53,290 nucleotides of DNA, from NCBI GenBank assembly GCA_017449925.1, contig JAFSYO010000133.1:1-53290 (forward strand), given 5' to 3'. A model generated the notes under the pieces. That model was given only the letters and a program-made list of their open reading frames with translations, was not told the origin of the DNA and did no database searches. The position numbers and the translations under genes were made by a program. The DNA comes from Stomatobaculum sp. (GTDB lineage: Bacteria; Bacillota_A; Clostridia; Lachnospirales; Lachnospiraceae). Position 1 is the stretch's first letter. Every line of letters starts with the position of its first letter. Shown here one piece after another: positions 44,812 through 53,180 of this stretch.

Positions 44812-44840
44812 GGGGCAGTCCCGCGCGGGACTGCCCTTTC
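44812..44840 (+). terminator. efp terminator
   Basis: A perfect 24-bp palindrome (44813-44836, arms GGGCAGTCCCGC and its complement) followed by TTTCCC. The T-tract is short. Confidence 0.7.
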
Positions 44841-44876
44841 CCGGCGTTAAGGGATATAAAGGAGTATATAAACTTT

Positions 44877-46643
44877 ATGAAGACACTAATGGAGCAGATG
44901 AACGAAGAGATGCAGGCAGCTTTCGAATCCTGCGGCTTTGACAGTTCGAGGGTCAAGGTCGTGGTGTCGAACCGCCCGGATCTCTGCGAATACCAGTGCA
45001 ACGGTGCCATGGCCTGTGCGAAGCAGGCGAAGAGAAAGCCCCTGGACATCGCGGGGGAAGTCGCCGAGAAGCTGAAAGACAGCAGGCTGTTTTCCGAAGC
45101 GGCAGTGTGCCCTCCGGGCTTTATCAATCTCAAGGTGCGCCCGGAAGCCCTGACGGACTGCCTGCGGGCCATGGAAGCGGAAGAACAGTACGGCATCCGG
45201 AAGGGAACACCGAAGACCATCATCGTGGACTACGGCGGGGCCAATGTCGCCAAGCCTCTGCATGTAGGCCACCTGAGGAGCGCCATCATCGGCGAAGCCC
45301 TGAAGCAGATGGGCGCGTTCTTCGGCAACAATGTGATCGGCGACGTGCACCTGGGCGACTGGGGCCTGCAGATGGGACTGATCATAGAGGAGCTGCGGCT
45401 CCGGCAGCCGGACCTTCCCTACTTTGACGAAACCTTCGGGGGACCGTATCCCGAGGAGGCACCCTTCACCATCGGCGAGCTGGAGGAGATCTATCCCACG
45501 GCTTCAAAGCGCTCCAAGGAGGACCCGGAGTTTGCGGCAAAAGCCCACGAAGCCACGGTGAAGCTGCAGAACGGATACCCGCCCTACATCGCTCTTTGGA
45601 AGCACATCCTCCGAATCTCTGTGGCTGACTTGAGGAAGAATTACAATGCCTTGAACGTGTTTTTTGAACTCTGGAAGGGAGAATCGGACGTGCAGCCCAT
45701 CATCCCGGGTCTCATCAAGGACCTGGAAGACCGGGGCATCGCCTACAGCTCCGAAGGCGCTCTGGTGGTGGATATTGCTGAAAAGGGTGATTCCAGGGAA
45801 TTTCCGCCCTGTATCATCCGAAAATCCGACGGCGGCGCCCTCTACGCCACCAGCGACCTAGCGACCCTGGTGGAGCGGGAGAAGCTCTACGACCCGGACA
45901 GCTACATCTATGTAGCCGATAAGCGTCAGGAGCTGCACTACACCCAGTTCTTCCGGGTGGCCCGGAAGGCCGGCATCGTCCCGCCGGAGCACAGCCTCAC
46001 CTTCATCGGGTTCGGAACCATGAACGGCAAGGACGGCAAGCCCTTCAAGACCAGGGACGGCGGCGTCATGCGCCTGGAGACCCTGATCAAAGAGATACGC
46101 GAAGCCGTGTACCAGCGGATCGCGGAGAATAAAGAGATCCCCGAGGAAGAAGCCCGGGAGACCTCCCGCATCGTGGCCCTGGCAGCCCTGAAATACGGAG
46201 ATCTCTCGAACCAGGCGACCAAGGATTACGTTTTCGATATCGAGCGCTTCGCCTCCTTCGAGGGAAACACCGGCCCCTACATCCTCTACACAGCAGTGCG
46301 CATCAAGTCCATCCTGAAGAAGTACGCCGCCGCCGGCGGAAAAGACGTCTGCGCCGCGGATCTCCTTCCGCCGCAGATCCCCCAGGAGCAGGCTCTTTGC
46401 CGGGAGCTCTGCATGTACGCGGAGAATGTGGAGGGCGCCTTCCGCGACCTGGCGCCCCACAGAGTCTGCCAGTACGTTTACAGCGTCGCTGAAGCCTTCA
46501 ACTCTTTCTACCACGAAGTGCGCATCCTGGCCGAAGAGGACGAGACGAAGAAACGCTCCTGGCTCGCCCTCATCCAGATCACCGAAGGCATCCTGGAGCA
46601 GTGCATGAAGATGCTGGGGATGGAAATTCCCGAGCGCATGTAA
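44877..46643 (+). CDS. argS: Arginyl-tRNA synthetase
   Basis: 588 residues. An N-terminal Add-1 domain is followed by DYGGANVAKPLHVGHLRSAI with the HIGH-type motif HVGH, the KMSKS-like element KPFKTRDGGVMRLETL, and a DALR anticodon-binding C-terminal domain ending LLGMEIPERM. AAGGAGTAT precedes ATG 44877. No T-box is seen in the 99-bp gap after efp. Confidence 0.97.
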   Translation: MKTLMEQMNEEMQAAFESCGFDSSRVKVVVSNRPDLCEYQCNGAMACAKQAKRKPLDIAGEVAEKLKDSRLFSEAAVCPPGFINLKVRPEALTDCLRAMEAEEQYGIRKGTPKTIIVDYGGANVAKPLHVGHLRSAIIGEALKQMGAFFGNNVIGDVHLGDWGLQMGLIIEELRLRQPDLPYFDETFGGPYPEEAPFTIGELEEIYPTASKRSKEDPEFAAKAHEATVKLQNGYPPYIALWKHILRISVADLRKNYNALNVFFELWKGESDVQPIIPGLIKDLEDRGIAYSSEGALVVDIAEKGDSREFPPCIIRKSDGGALYATSDLATLVEREKLYDPDSYIYVADKRQELHYTQFFRVARKAGIVPPEHSLTFIGFGTMNGKDGKPFKTRDGGVMRLETLIKEIREAVYQRIAENKEIPEEEARETSRIVALAALKYGDLSNQATKDYVFDIERFASFEGNTGPYILYTAVRIKSILKKYAAAGGKDVCAADLLPPQIPQEQALCRELCMYAENVEGAFRDLAPHRVCQYVYSVAEAFNSFYHEVRILAEEDETKKRSWLALIQITEGILEQCMKMLGMEIPERM

Positions 46644-46669
46644 TCGCGGGAGCTGCGAAGCAGCGGAGC
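46644..46669 (+). repeat. 26-bp intergenic repeat, copy 2
   Basis: 24 of 26 positions match the copy at 30605-30630, including a GCTGC-GAA-GCAGC hairpin. It follows the argS stop codon directly. Confidence 0.6.
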
Positions 46670-46715
46670 GCCGGACTGCCCGGCCCCTTAGTTTTAAAGA
46701 AAGGCATCATATTTT

Positions 46716-47618
46716 ATGTATTCTCACGACCAGCCGCAGCCCTTTCTGGGCTCGGTCCTGCTGCTGGTGACAGCAGTGATCTGGGGCTGCGCCTTCGTGG
46801 CGCAGTCCGTCGCCATGGACTTCGTGAAGCCCTTCACCTTCTGCGCCGCGCGCTTTGTCCTGAGCGGCACGGCGCTGGTCCCCTTTCTCCTTATTCGGAA
46901 GAGAATGGGGTTCGATGACGGCTGCTCCATAAGGTCCGGCAGGGGAAGAGCGCGCTTCCGCACCGCCTTGACGGGCGGAATGATCTGCGGATGTTTCCTG
47001 TTCCTCGGATCCATCCTGCAGCAGATCGGCATCCAGTACACCACCACCGGCAAAGCAGGATTCCTGACGGCCCTGTACATCATTCTCGTCCCCATTTACA
47101 GCACCTTTTTGGGGAAAAAGCCGAAGCCCACGGTGGCAGCGGCCGCCGGCATCGCCCTCGTCGGCATGTATCTTCTCTGCATGGAGGAAAGCCTGAGACT
47201 TTCGAAGGGAGATATGTTCTGCCTGTTCTGCGCCTGCGCCTTTCCCTTTCAGATCCTTTCCGTGGATCATTTCGCCAGCCGGACAGACGCCGTGCTGCTT
47301 TCCTGCGTGGAGTTCTTCACGGTGTCCGTGATCGCCTTCGTCCTGGCCATGATCTTTGACCATCCGGACCCGGCGGCGCTGAAAGCGGCCTTGCTGCCCG
47401 TGCTTTACGCGGGACTTCTCAGCGGCGCCGTGGCTTACACCCTGCAGGCAGTGGGACAGAAGAAGATGCAGAACCCCTCCGCCGCCTCCCTGATCATGAG
47501 CCTCGAATCCGTATTCGCGGCCCTGGCGGGATGGATTCTCCTGGACCAGGTCATGTCCGCCCGCAAGATCATCGGCTGCATCATCATGTTCGCGGCTATC
47601 GTCCTGGCGCAGCTGTGA
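46716..47618 (+). CDS. EamA/DMT-family permease
   Basis: A 300-residue transporter of the drug/metabolite superfamily with ten helices in two EamA repeats (VTAVIWGCAFVAQSVAM in the first; YTLQAVGQKKMQNPSAASLIMSLESVFAALAGWI in the second). Substrate unknown. The ribosome-binding site is weak (AAAGAAAGG). It stands alone between argS and rnf. Confidence 0.9.
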   Translation: MYSHDQPQPFLGSVLLLVTAVIWGCAFVAQSVAMDFVKPFTFCAARFVLSGTALVPFLLIRKRMGFDDGCSIRSGRGRARFRTALTGGMICGCFLFLGSILQQIGIQYTTTGKAGFLTALYIILVPIYSTFLGKKPKPTVAAAAGIALVGMYLLCMEESLRLSKGDMFCLFCACAFPFQILSVDHFASRTDAVLLSCVEFFTVSVIAFVLAMIFDHPDPAALKAALLPVLYAGLLSGAVAYTLQAVGQKKMQNPSAASLIMSLESVFAALAGWILLDQVMSARKIIGCIIMFAAIVLAQL

Positions 47619-47700
47619 TCAGGAAATATCCGGCTGCAGCAGGGAAACAGTTATTATCCGGCTATAGACACTATCGATTATGCTTATAGAATGTATTGAA

Positions 47701-47731
47701 AAAAAACCACTCCCATGTGGTATTTTTTCTT
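47701..47731 (+). terminator. EamA gene terminator
   Basis: A-run, CCAC/GTGG stem around TCCCAT, then ATTTTTTCTTTT. The short stem is compensated by the long T-tract and the pairing A-run. Confidence 0.75.
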
Positions 47732-47748
47732 TTATGAAAACTGGTCTA

Positions 47749-47757
47749 TGTTATAAT
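47749..47757 (+). promoter_or_regulatory. rnf operon promoter (extended -10)
   Basis: TGTTATAAT forms an extended -10 (TATAAT 47752-47757) with no good -35. It lies 78 bp before rnfC, right after the preceding terminator. The leader shows no recognisable regulatory RNA. Confidence 0.65.
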
Positions 47758-47834
47758 AAATTCGGAGTTTTGCAATAATACATGACCTGAATACTACTCC
47801 GGTCATGTAAATCTACAGGAAAGAGGGTAGTCTG

Positions 47835-49241
47835 ATGGGATTGGCAACATTTAAAGGCGGCGTCCACCCATTCGAGGGCAAAGAGCTTTCAATGGACAAA
47901 CCGGTCACCCAGCTGAAACCGACCTCCGGCGAGATGGTGTATCCGCTTTCGCAGCACATCGGTGCTCCGGCGAAACCAATCGTTAAGGTCGGCGACGAGG
48001 TGCTGGTAGGACAGAAGATCGCCGATGCAGGCGGATTTATTTCCGCTGTCGTGAATTGCTCCGTCTCCGGCAAGGTGAAGAAGATCGAGCCTCGCCTCAT
48101 GGTGAACGGCAGCAAGATCATGTCCATCGTCGTTGAGAACGACGGCGAGTACCGCGCGGTGGAAGGACTGGGAGAGGACAGGGATCCTGCTTCCCTTTCC
48201 AAGGCGGAGATCCGCGAGATCGTAAAGCAGGCCGGTATCGTAGGCCTGGGCGGCGCGGGTTTCCCGACCAACGTAAAGATCACTCCGAAGGATGAAAACG
48301 CCATCGATTATGTGATCGTGAACGGTGCGGAATGCGAGCCGTACCTTACCTGCGACTACCGGATGATGCTGGAAGAGCCGGAGCGTCTGGTGGGCGGCCT
48401 GAAGATCATGCTCCAGCTCTTTGACAACGCGAAGGGCGTGATCGGCATCGAGAACAACAAGCCCCTGGCCATCGCGAAGATGAAGGAGATGGTGAAGGAC
48501 GAGCCGAGGATCGAAGTCTGCGAGCTTCTGACCAAGTACCCTCAGGGCGGCGAGCGCTCCCTGATCTACGCGGTCACCGGCCGTGCCATCAACTCCTCCA
48601 TGCTGCCGGCGGACGCGGGCTGCGTCGTGGACAACGTCAATACTGTCATGGCGATCTATGACGCCGTGGCGAAGCAGACCCCCATTCTGGAGCGCGTGGT
48701 CACCATCACCGGCGACGCGGTCGCTGAGCCCCAGAACTTCAAAGTCCGCACCGGCATGAATTACAACGACATCATCGCCGCGGCGGGCGGCTTCAAGACT
48801 GAGCCTGCGAAGATCCTCTCCGGCGGACCCATGATGGGCCAGTCCATCTTCTCGACGGATGTGCCGGTGACGAAGAACAGCTCCTGCCTGACCTGCTTCA
48901 CCGTGGATGAAGTGGAAAAGTACAAAGAGACTCCCTGCATCCGCTGCGGACGCTGCGTCAGCGCATGTCCGGAATTCCTGGTCCCCGTCCTGATGATGAG
49001 CGAGTGCAAGAAGCGCAATCCAGAAGGCTTCGAGGCCCTGGAAGGCATGGAGTGCATCGAGTGCGGCAGCTGCGCTTACATCTGCCCGGCAAGAAGACCT
49101 CTGACCCAGGCCTTCAAGGAGATGAAGCGCGAGGTCGGCGCCCTCAGGAGACAGAGAGCTGAGGAGGCCAAGGCGAAGGCCGCGGCCGAGGCTGCCGAGA
49201 AGGAAAAGGCAGCGGAAGGAAAGGAGGACGCGAAGAAATGA
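47835..49241 (+). CDS. rnfC: Rnf complex subunit C
   Basis: 468 residues. Peripheral NADH/flavin/iron-sulfur subunit of the ferredoxin:NAD+ oxidoreductase. It opens with the RnfC barrel region (TFKGGVHPFEGKELSMDKPV), then the nucleotide-binding GLGGAGFPTNVK, an SLBB-like region, and two ferredoxin motifs CIRCGRCVSACP and CIECGSCAYICP. An Ala/Glu/Lys-rich helical tail ends it. AAGAGGG precedes ATG 47835. First gene of rnfCDGEAB, overlapping rnfD by four bases. Confidence 0.96.
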   Translation: MGLATFKGGVHPFEGKELSMDKPVTQLKPTSGEMVYPLSQHIGAPAKPIVKVGDEVLVGQKIADAGGFISAVVNCSVSGKVKKIEPRLMVNGSKIMSIVVENDGEYRAVEGLGEDRDPASLSKAEIREIVKQAGIVGLGGAGFPTNVKITPKDENAIDYVIVNGAECEPYLTCDYRMMLEEPERLVGGLKIMLQLFDNAKGVIGIENNKPLAIAKMKEMVKDEPRIEVCELLTKYPQGGERSLIYAVTGRAINSSMLPADAGCVVDNVNTVMAIYDAVAKQTPILERVVTITGDAVAEPQNFKVRTGMNYNDIIAAAGGFKTEPAKILSGGPMMGQSIFSTDVPVTKNSSCLTCFTVDEVEKYKETPCIRCGRCVSACPEFLVPVLMMSECKKRNPEGFEALEGMECIECGSCAYICPARRPLTQAFKEMKREVGALRRQRAEEAKAKAAAEAAEKEKAAEGKEDAKK

Positions 49242-50200
49242 AAATGCTGAACGTCTCTTCGTCCCCTCATGTAAGGGATAAGGAAGATACCCAGGGGATC
49301 ATGCAGGATGTCTGCATCGCCATGCTGCCCACCGCCGCTTACGGCGTCGTGCAGTTCGGCATCAGCGCACTGCTGGTGATCATCGTCACCGTCGTGGCGG
49401 CGGTGCTCTCCGAGTTCCTGTGGCAGAAAGGCATGAAGAAGACCGTGACCATCTCGGACTTCTCCGCCGTCGTCACCGGAATGATCCTCGCACTGAACAT
49501 GCCCCCGGAGATCCCGCTCTGGATTCCGGCCCTCGGCGCAGTCTTCGCCATCATCATCGCGAAGCAGCTGTTCGGCGGTCTCGGCCAGAACTGGATGAAC
49601 CCCGCCCTGGCAGGTCGTTGCTTCCTCATTATTTCCTGCGCGAAGTTCATGAACAACTTCACCTCGAAGCCCCTGGGCTTTGACGCCACCACCGGCGCGA
49701 CCCCGCTGGCAGTCATGAAGACCGCCCTGAAGGCAGGAGAGAGCGCCACCGCAAATATCGACCTCATGCAGATGTTCGTGGGACGCCACGCCGGCACCAT
49801 CGGCGAAGTCTCCGCCATCGCCCTTCTGTTCGGCGCAGCCTATCTTCTTTGGAAGAAGGTCATCAGCTGGCAGATCCCGGTGGTCTACATTCTCACCACC
49901 GCAATCTTCATGTTCATCTTCGGCGAGCAGAACATGACCTATGTCCTGGCGCAGATCCTGGGCGGCGGCCTGATCTTCGGTGCGTTCTTCATGGCGACGG
50001 ACTACGTCTCCACACCCATCACGCCGAAGGGCCAGGTCGTGTACGCGATCGCCATCGGTCTCCTGACCGGACTGTTCCGCCGCTTCGGCACCGGAGCAGA
50101 GGGCGTCTCCTACTCGATCATCATCGGCAACATGCTTTCCCCGCTGATTGAAAGAGCCACACTTCCTGTCGCATTCGGAAAGGGGGGCAAGAAGAAATGA
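49238..50200 (+). CDS. rnfD: Rnf complex subunit D
   Basis: 320 residues, an integral membrane subunit with about ten helices. The TGAT motif around Thr155 (DATTGATPL) is the site of covalent FMN attachment in the RnfD/NqrB family. Also typical is the VVTGMILALNMPPEIPLWI region. It overlaps rnfC and rnfG by four bases each. Confidence 0.96.
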   Translation: MKMLNVSSSPHVRDKEDTQGIMQDVCIAMLPTAAYGVVQFGISALLVIIVTVVAAVLSEFLWQKGMKKTVTISDFSAVVTGMILALNMPPEIPLWIPALGAVFAIIIAKQLFGGLGQNWMNPALAGRCFLIISCAKFMNNFTSKPLGFDATTGATPLAVMKTALKAGESATANIDLMQMFVGRHAGTIGEVSAIALLFGAAYLLWKKVISWQIPVVYILTTAIFMFIFGEQNMTYVLAQILGGGLIFGAFFMATDYVSTPITPKGQVVYAIAIGLLTGLFRRFGTGAEGVSYSIIIGNMLSPLIERATLPVAFGKGGKKK

Positions 50201-50820
50201 GCGAGACCAAAAAGCAGACCAGCCTCGTGGCAGATGCTATCCGCCTGATGTTCATCACCCTCATCGCGGGTCTTCTGCTCGGCACAGTTTACTATGTCAC
50301 CTACGAGCCCATCCAGGCATCCCTCCGCGCGGCAACTGTCGCTGCGTACAAGCAGGTGTTCCCGGATGCAGCCGACTTCACCGACAACCCTGACAGCGAA
50401 GCTCTGATCGCAGCCTCCGAGGCCGACATTGCTGCCCAGGGCTTCGGCAATGTCCTGATCGACGGCGTTATCGACGCGAAGGATGCCAGCGGCAATGTTA
50501 TCGGCCACGTCATCAATTCCACTTCCAAGGATGGTTTCGGCGGCTGGATCAGCGTCTCCACCGGCATCCAGGAAGACGGCACCGTGAACGGCATCGCTTT
50601 CCTCTCCATCTCCGAGTCCGCCGGACTTGGAATGAACGCCCGCGACACTGACTGGTACAAGCAGTTCGACGGCAAGAAGGCGGACCAGTTCACCGTCACC
50701 AAGACCGGCTCCACCAGCGACAGTGAGATCGACGCCATCTCCGGCGCGACCATCACTTCCAGAGCTGTCACCGGCGCAGTGAATGCAGCAATTTACTTTG
50801 TCAACAATAATCTGAAGTGA
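50197..50820 (+). CDS. rnfG: Rnf complex subunit G
   Basis: 207 residues with one N-terminal helix (about 12-35) and an FMN-binding domain. The motif SGAT at 182-185 (ISGATITSRAV) gives Thr185 as the covalent FMN site. Residues GFGGWISVSTGI and LGMNARD also fit the family. It is coupled to rnfD by a four-base overlap. Confidence 0.96.
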   Translation: MSETKKQTSLVADAIRLMFITLIAGLLLGTVYYVTYEPIQASLRAATVAAYKQVFPDAADFTDNPDSEALIAASEADIAAQGFGNVLIDGVIDAKDASGNVIGHVINSTSKDGFGGWISVSTGIQEDGTVNGIAFLSISESAGLGMNARDTDWYKQFDGKKADQFTVTKTGSTSDSEIDAISGATITSRAVTGAVNAAIYFVNNNLK

Positions 50821-50837
50821 GGAAGGAGGGGAAATCA

Positions 50838-51719
50838 ATGAATGAATGCATGGAACGGTTGAAAAACGGTATCATTACAGAGAACCCCGTCTTCATCATG
50901 GCTCTGGGTCTCTGCCCGACGTTCGCCGTCACGACGAACGCCACCAACGCCATCGGAATGGGCCTTTCTTCCATGGCGGTTCTGATCTTTTCTAACCTGG
51001 TGATCTCCCTGATCGCCCCGCTGATCCCCGGCCGCGTGCGTCTGCCTGCCGAGATCGTCGTCGTGGCATCTCTGGTCACTATCGTACAGCTGCTGATCCA
51101 GGGATTTGCTCCCAGCGTTTACGACGCCCTGGGCATCTACATTCCGCTGATCGTCGTTAACTGTATCATCCTGGGCCGTGCTGAGGCATACGCCCTCGGC
51201 GCAAAGCCGATCCCGGCGCTGTTCGACGGTATCGGAATGGGCCTCGGCTTCACCTTCGCGCTGCTGCTCCTGGGCGGCTTCCGCGAGATCATCGGCGCCG
51301 GCGCCATCTTCGGCATCCCGCTGATCCCCGAAGAGTTCCACATCTCCCTGTTCGTCCTGCCTCCGGGCGCTTTCCTGGTCATGGGATTCCTGGTCGCCGC
51401 GATGCAGTACTATACGGACCCGAACAAGGGAAAGAAGACAGAGAAGTATCCGTCCCTTGAGGATGTAAAGACCGTGGTCGTGAAACCAGCCCCGAAGCCC
51501 GCGGCTCCGAAGCCCGCAGCGGCCGGCGCAGCTAAGGCTGCAGCTCCCGCAGCGGCGGCTCCCAAGGCGATCGAAGAGAAGATTCCGGCACCCGCACCCG
51601 CCATCGTGAACGAAGCAGCGAAAGCTGCCGAGCCCGCAGCGGAAGCAGTGAAAGCTGCAGAACCTGCAGCAGCGGAAGCGGCGAAGGCTGCCGAGACTGT
51701 GAAGAAGGAGGCTGAATAA
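50838..51719 (+). CDS. rnfE: Rnf complex subunit E with long Ala/Pro-rich tail
   Basis: 293 residues. The first ~195 are a normal six-helix RnfE (NPVFIMALGLCPTFAVTTNA, LGRAEAYA), ending at AAMQYYTDP. An added ~98-residue cytoplasmic or surface tail rich in Ala, Pro, Lys and Glu follows, with repeats such as AAKAAEPA; ordinary RnfE stops near residue 200. ATG 50838 is used because GGAAGGAGG lies just upstream; the in-frame ATG 50817 lacks one. Its stop overlaps the rnfA start by one base. Confidence 0.95.
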   Translation: MNECMERLKNGIITENPVFIMALGLCPTFAVTTNATNAIGMGLSSMAVLIFSNLVISLIAPLIPGRVRLPAEIVVVASLVTIVQLLIQGFAPSVYDALGIYIPLIVVNCIILGRAEAYALGAKPIPALFDGIGMGLGFTFALLLLGGFREIIGAGAIFGIPLIPEEFHISLFVLPPGAFLVMGFLVAAMQYYTDPNKGKKTEKYPSLEDVKTVVVKPAPKPAAPKPAAAGAAKAAAPAAAAPKAIEEKIPAPAPAIVNEAAKAAEPAAEAVKAAEPAAAEAAKAAETVKKEAE

Positions 51720-52297
51720 TGTCAAGAGTACTTTTGATCCTGGTCAGCGGCGCTCTGGTCAATAACGTGGTCCTGTCCCGTTTCCTCGGCCTCTGCTCCT
51801 TCGTCGGCGTCTCCAAGAAGACTGACACCTCCACCGGTATGGGCGGCGCAGTTATCTTCGTTACCTTCCTGGCGACTGTTCTTTCTTCCGTGGTCTATGC
51901 CTGCGTCCTGAAGCCTTTCGGCATCTCGTACCTGCAGACCATCGTATTCATTCTTCTGATCGCATCTCTGGTGCAGTTCATCGAGATGTTCATGAAGAAG
52001 AGCATGCCCGGCCTCCACGCGGCACTGGGTATTTTCCTTCCGCTGATCACCACCAACTGCGCCGTTCTGGGCGTGGCGCTGGACAACGTGCAGAAGGAGT
52101 ACAATTTCATTGAGGGTCTGGCATGGGGTATCGGCACTGCTGTCGGTTACGCGATTGCCATCGTGATTCTGGCGGGCATCCGCGAGAGATGTGAGGAGAA
52201 CGACATCCCGAAGTATTTCCAGGGCCTGCCGATCGTTCTTATCAGCTCCTGCCTGATGGCCATTGCTTTCACCGGATTCTCCGGAATGATCACCTGA
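51719..52297 (+). CDS. rnfA: Rnf complex subunit A
   Basis: 192 residues with six helices and the family motifs NNVVLSRFLGLCSFVGVSKK and LITTNCAVLGVALDN. Together with RnfE it forms the symmetric membrane pair that binds an iron-sulfur cluster within the bilayer. The ATG overlaps the rnfE stop. The next gene is 16 bp away. Confidence 0.96.
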   Translation: MSRVLLILVSGALVNNVVLSRFLGLCSFVGVSKKTDTSTGMGGAVIFVTFLATVLSSVVYACVLKPFGISYLQTIVFILLIASLVQFIEMFMKKSMPGLHAALGIFLPLITTNCAVLGVALDNVQKEYNFIEGLAWGIGTAVGYAIAIVILAGIRERCEENDIPKYFQGLPIVLISSCLMAIAFTGFSGMIT

Positions 52298-52313
52298 GAA
52301 GGAGGAGATGGGA

Positions 52314-53111
52314 ATGACAGTTACAACAACAGTTATCATCATTTCCTGCATCGCGGTCGGTATCGTGGGTCTGATCTGCGGCCTGGGCCTCGGTGTGGCA
52401 AGTGAGAAGTTCAAAGTAGAAGTGGATGAGAAAGAGGTGGCCGTCCGCGAAGCCCTTCCCGGCAACAACTGCGGCGCCTGCGGATTCCCCGGCTGTGACG
52501 GCTGCGCCCACGCGATAGCCATCGGAGAGTGTCCCGTCAACCAGTGCCCGGTCGGCGGCAAGTCCTGCGCTGAGAAGATCGCGGCCATCATGGGCGTCGT
52601 CGCTGACGAGGCGGAAAAGAACGTCGCCCTGGTGCGCTGCTCCGGTACCTGTGACAAAGCAAAGACCCGCTACAACAACGTAGGACCGAAGGACTGCATC
52701 CAGATGTCAGTCATCCCCGGCGCCGGCGACAAAGCCTGTACTTTCGGATGTCTCGGCGGCGGTTCCTGCGTCGCGGTCTGCGACTTTGACGCTATCCACG
52801 TCGTTGACGGCATCGCCGTCGTCGACAAAGAAAAGTGCGTGGTCTGCGGCAAGTGCGTGAAAGCCTGCCCGAAGAAACTCATCGAGATCGTACCTTACAA
52901 GTCCAAGTATCACGTCCGCTGCGCAAGCCAGGACAAGGGCAAGGCAGTCATGGACACCTGCACCGCCGGCTGCATCGGCTGCACCCTTTGCACCAAGGAA
53001 TGCCACTTCGACGCCATCCACATGAACGGAAATGTGGCGCAGATCGACTACACCAAGTGCAAGAACTGCAGCCTCTGCGCGAAGAAGTGCCCGAAGAGCG
53101 TCATCAACTAA
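52314..53111 (+). CDS. rnfB: Rnf complex subunit B
   Basis: 265 residues: an N-terminal helix (about 3-25), a 4Fe-4S domain (NNCGACGFPGCDGCAHAI...CPVNQCPVGG), then Cys-rich ferredoxin domains (CVVCGKCVKACP, CIGCTLCTKECHFDAIH and CKNCSLCAKKCP). It accepts electrons from reduced ferredoxin. ATG 52314 is preferred over 52308 because AAGGAGG at 52299-52305 sits too close to the earlier one. Last gene of the operon, followed by a strong terminator. Confidence 0.96.
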   Translation: MTVTTTVIIISCIAVGIVGLICGLGLGVASEKFKVEVDEKEVAVREALPGNNCGACGFPGCDGCAHAIAIGECPVNQCPVGGKSCAEKIAAIMGVVADEAEKNVALVRCSGTCDKAKTRYNNVGPKDCIQMSVIPGAGDKACTFGCLGGGSCVAVCDFDAIHVVDGIAVVDKEKCVVCGKCVKACPKKLIEIVPYKSKYHVRCASQDKGKAVMDTCTAGCIGCTLCTKECHFDAIHMNGNVAQIDYTKCKNCSLCAKKCPKSVIN

Positions 53112-53134
53112 GACCCTCCTGAAGACGGCAAATG

Positions 53135-53180
53135 AAAAAAGAAGCGTCACACTCATTGAAAGTGTGGCGCTTCTTTTTTG
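53135..53180 (+). terminator. rnf operon terminator
   Basis: A 19-bp stem (53135-53153 with 53161-53179, one G-T wobble) around CATTGAA, ending in TTTTTT. It is the strongest terminator in the window and is also the probable insertion target of the intron that begins at 53181. Confidence 0.95.
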
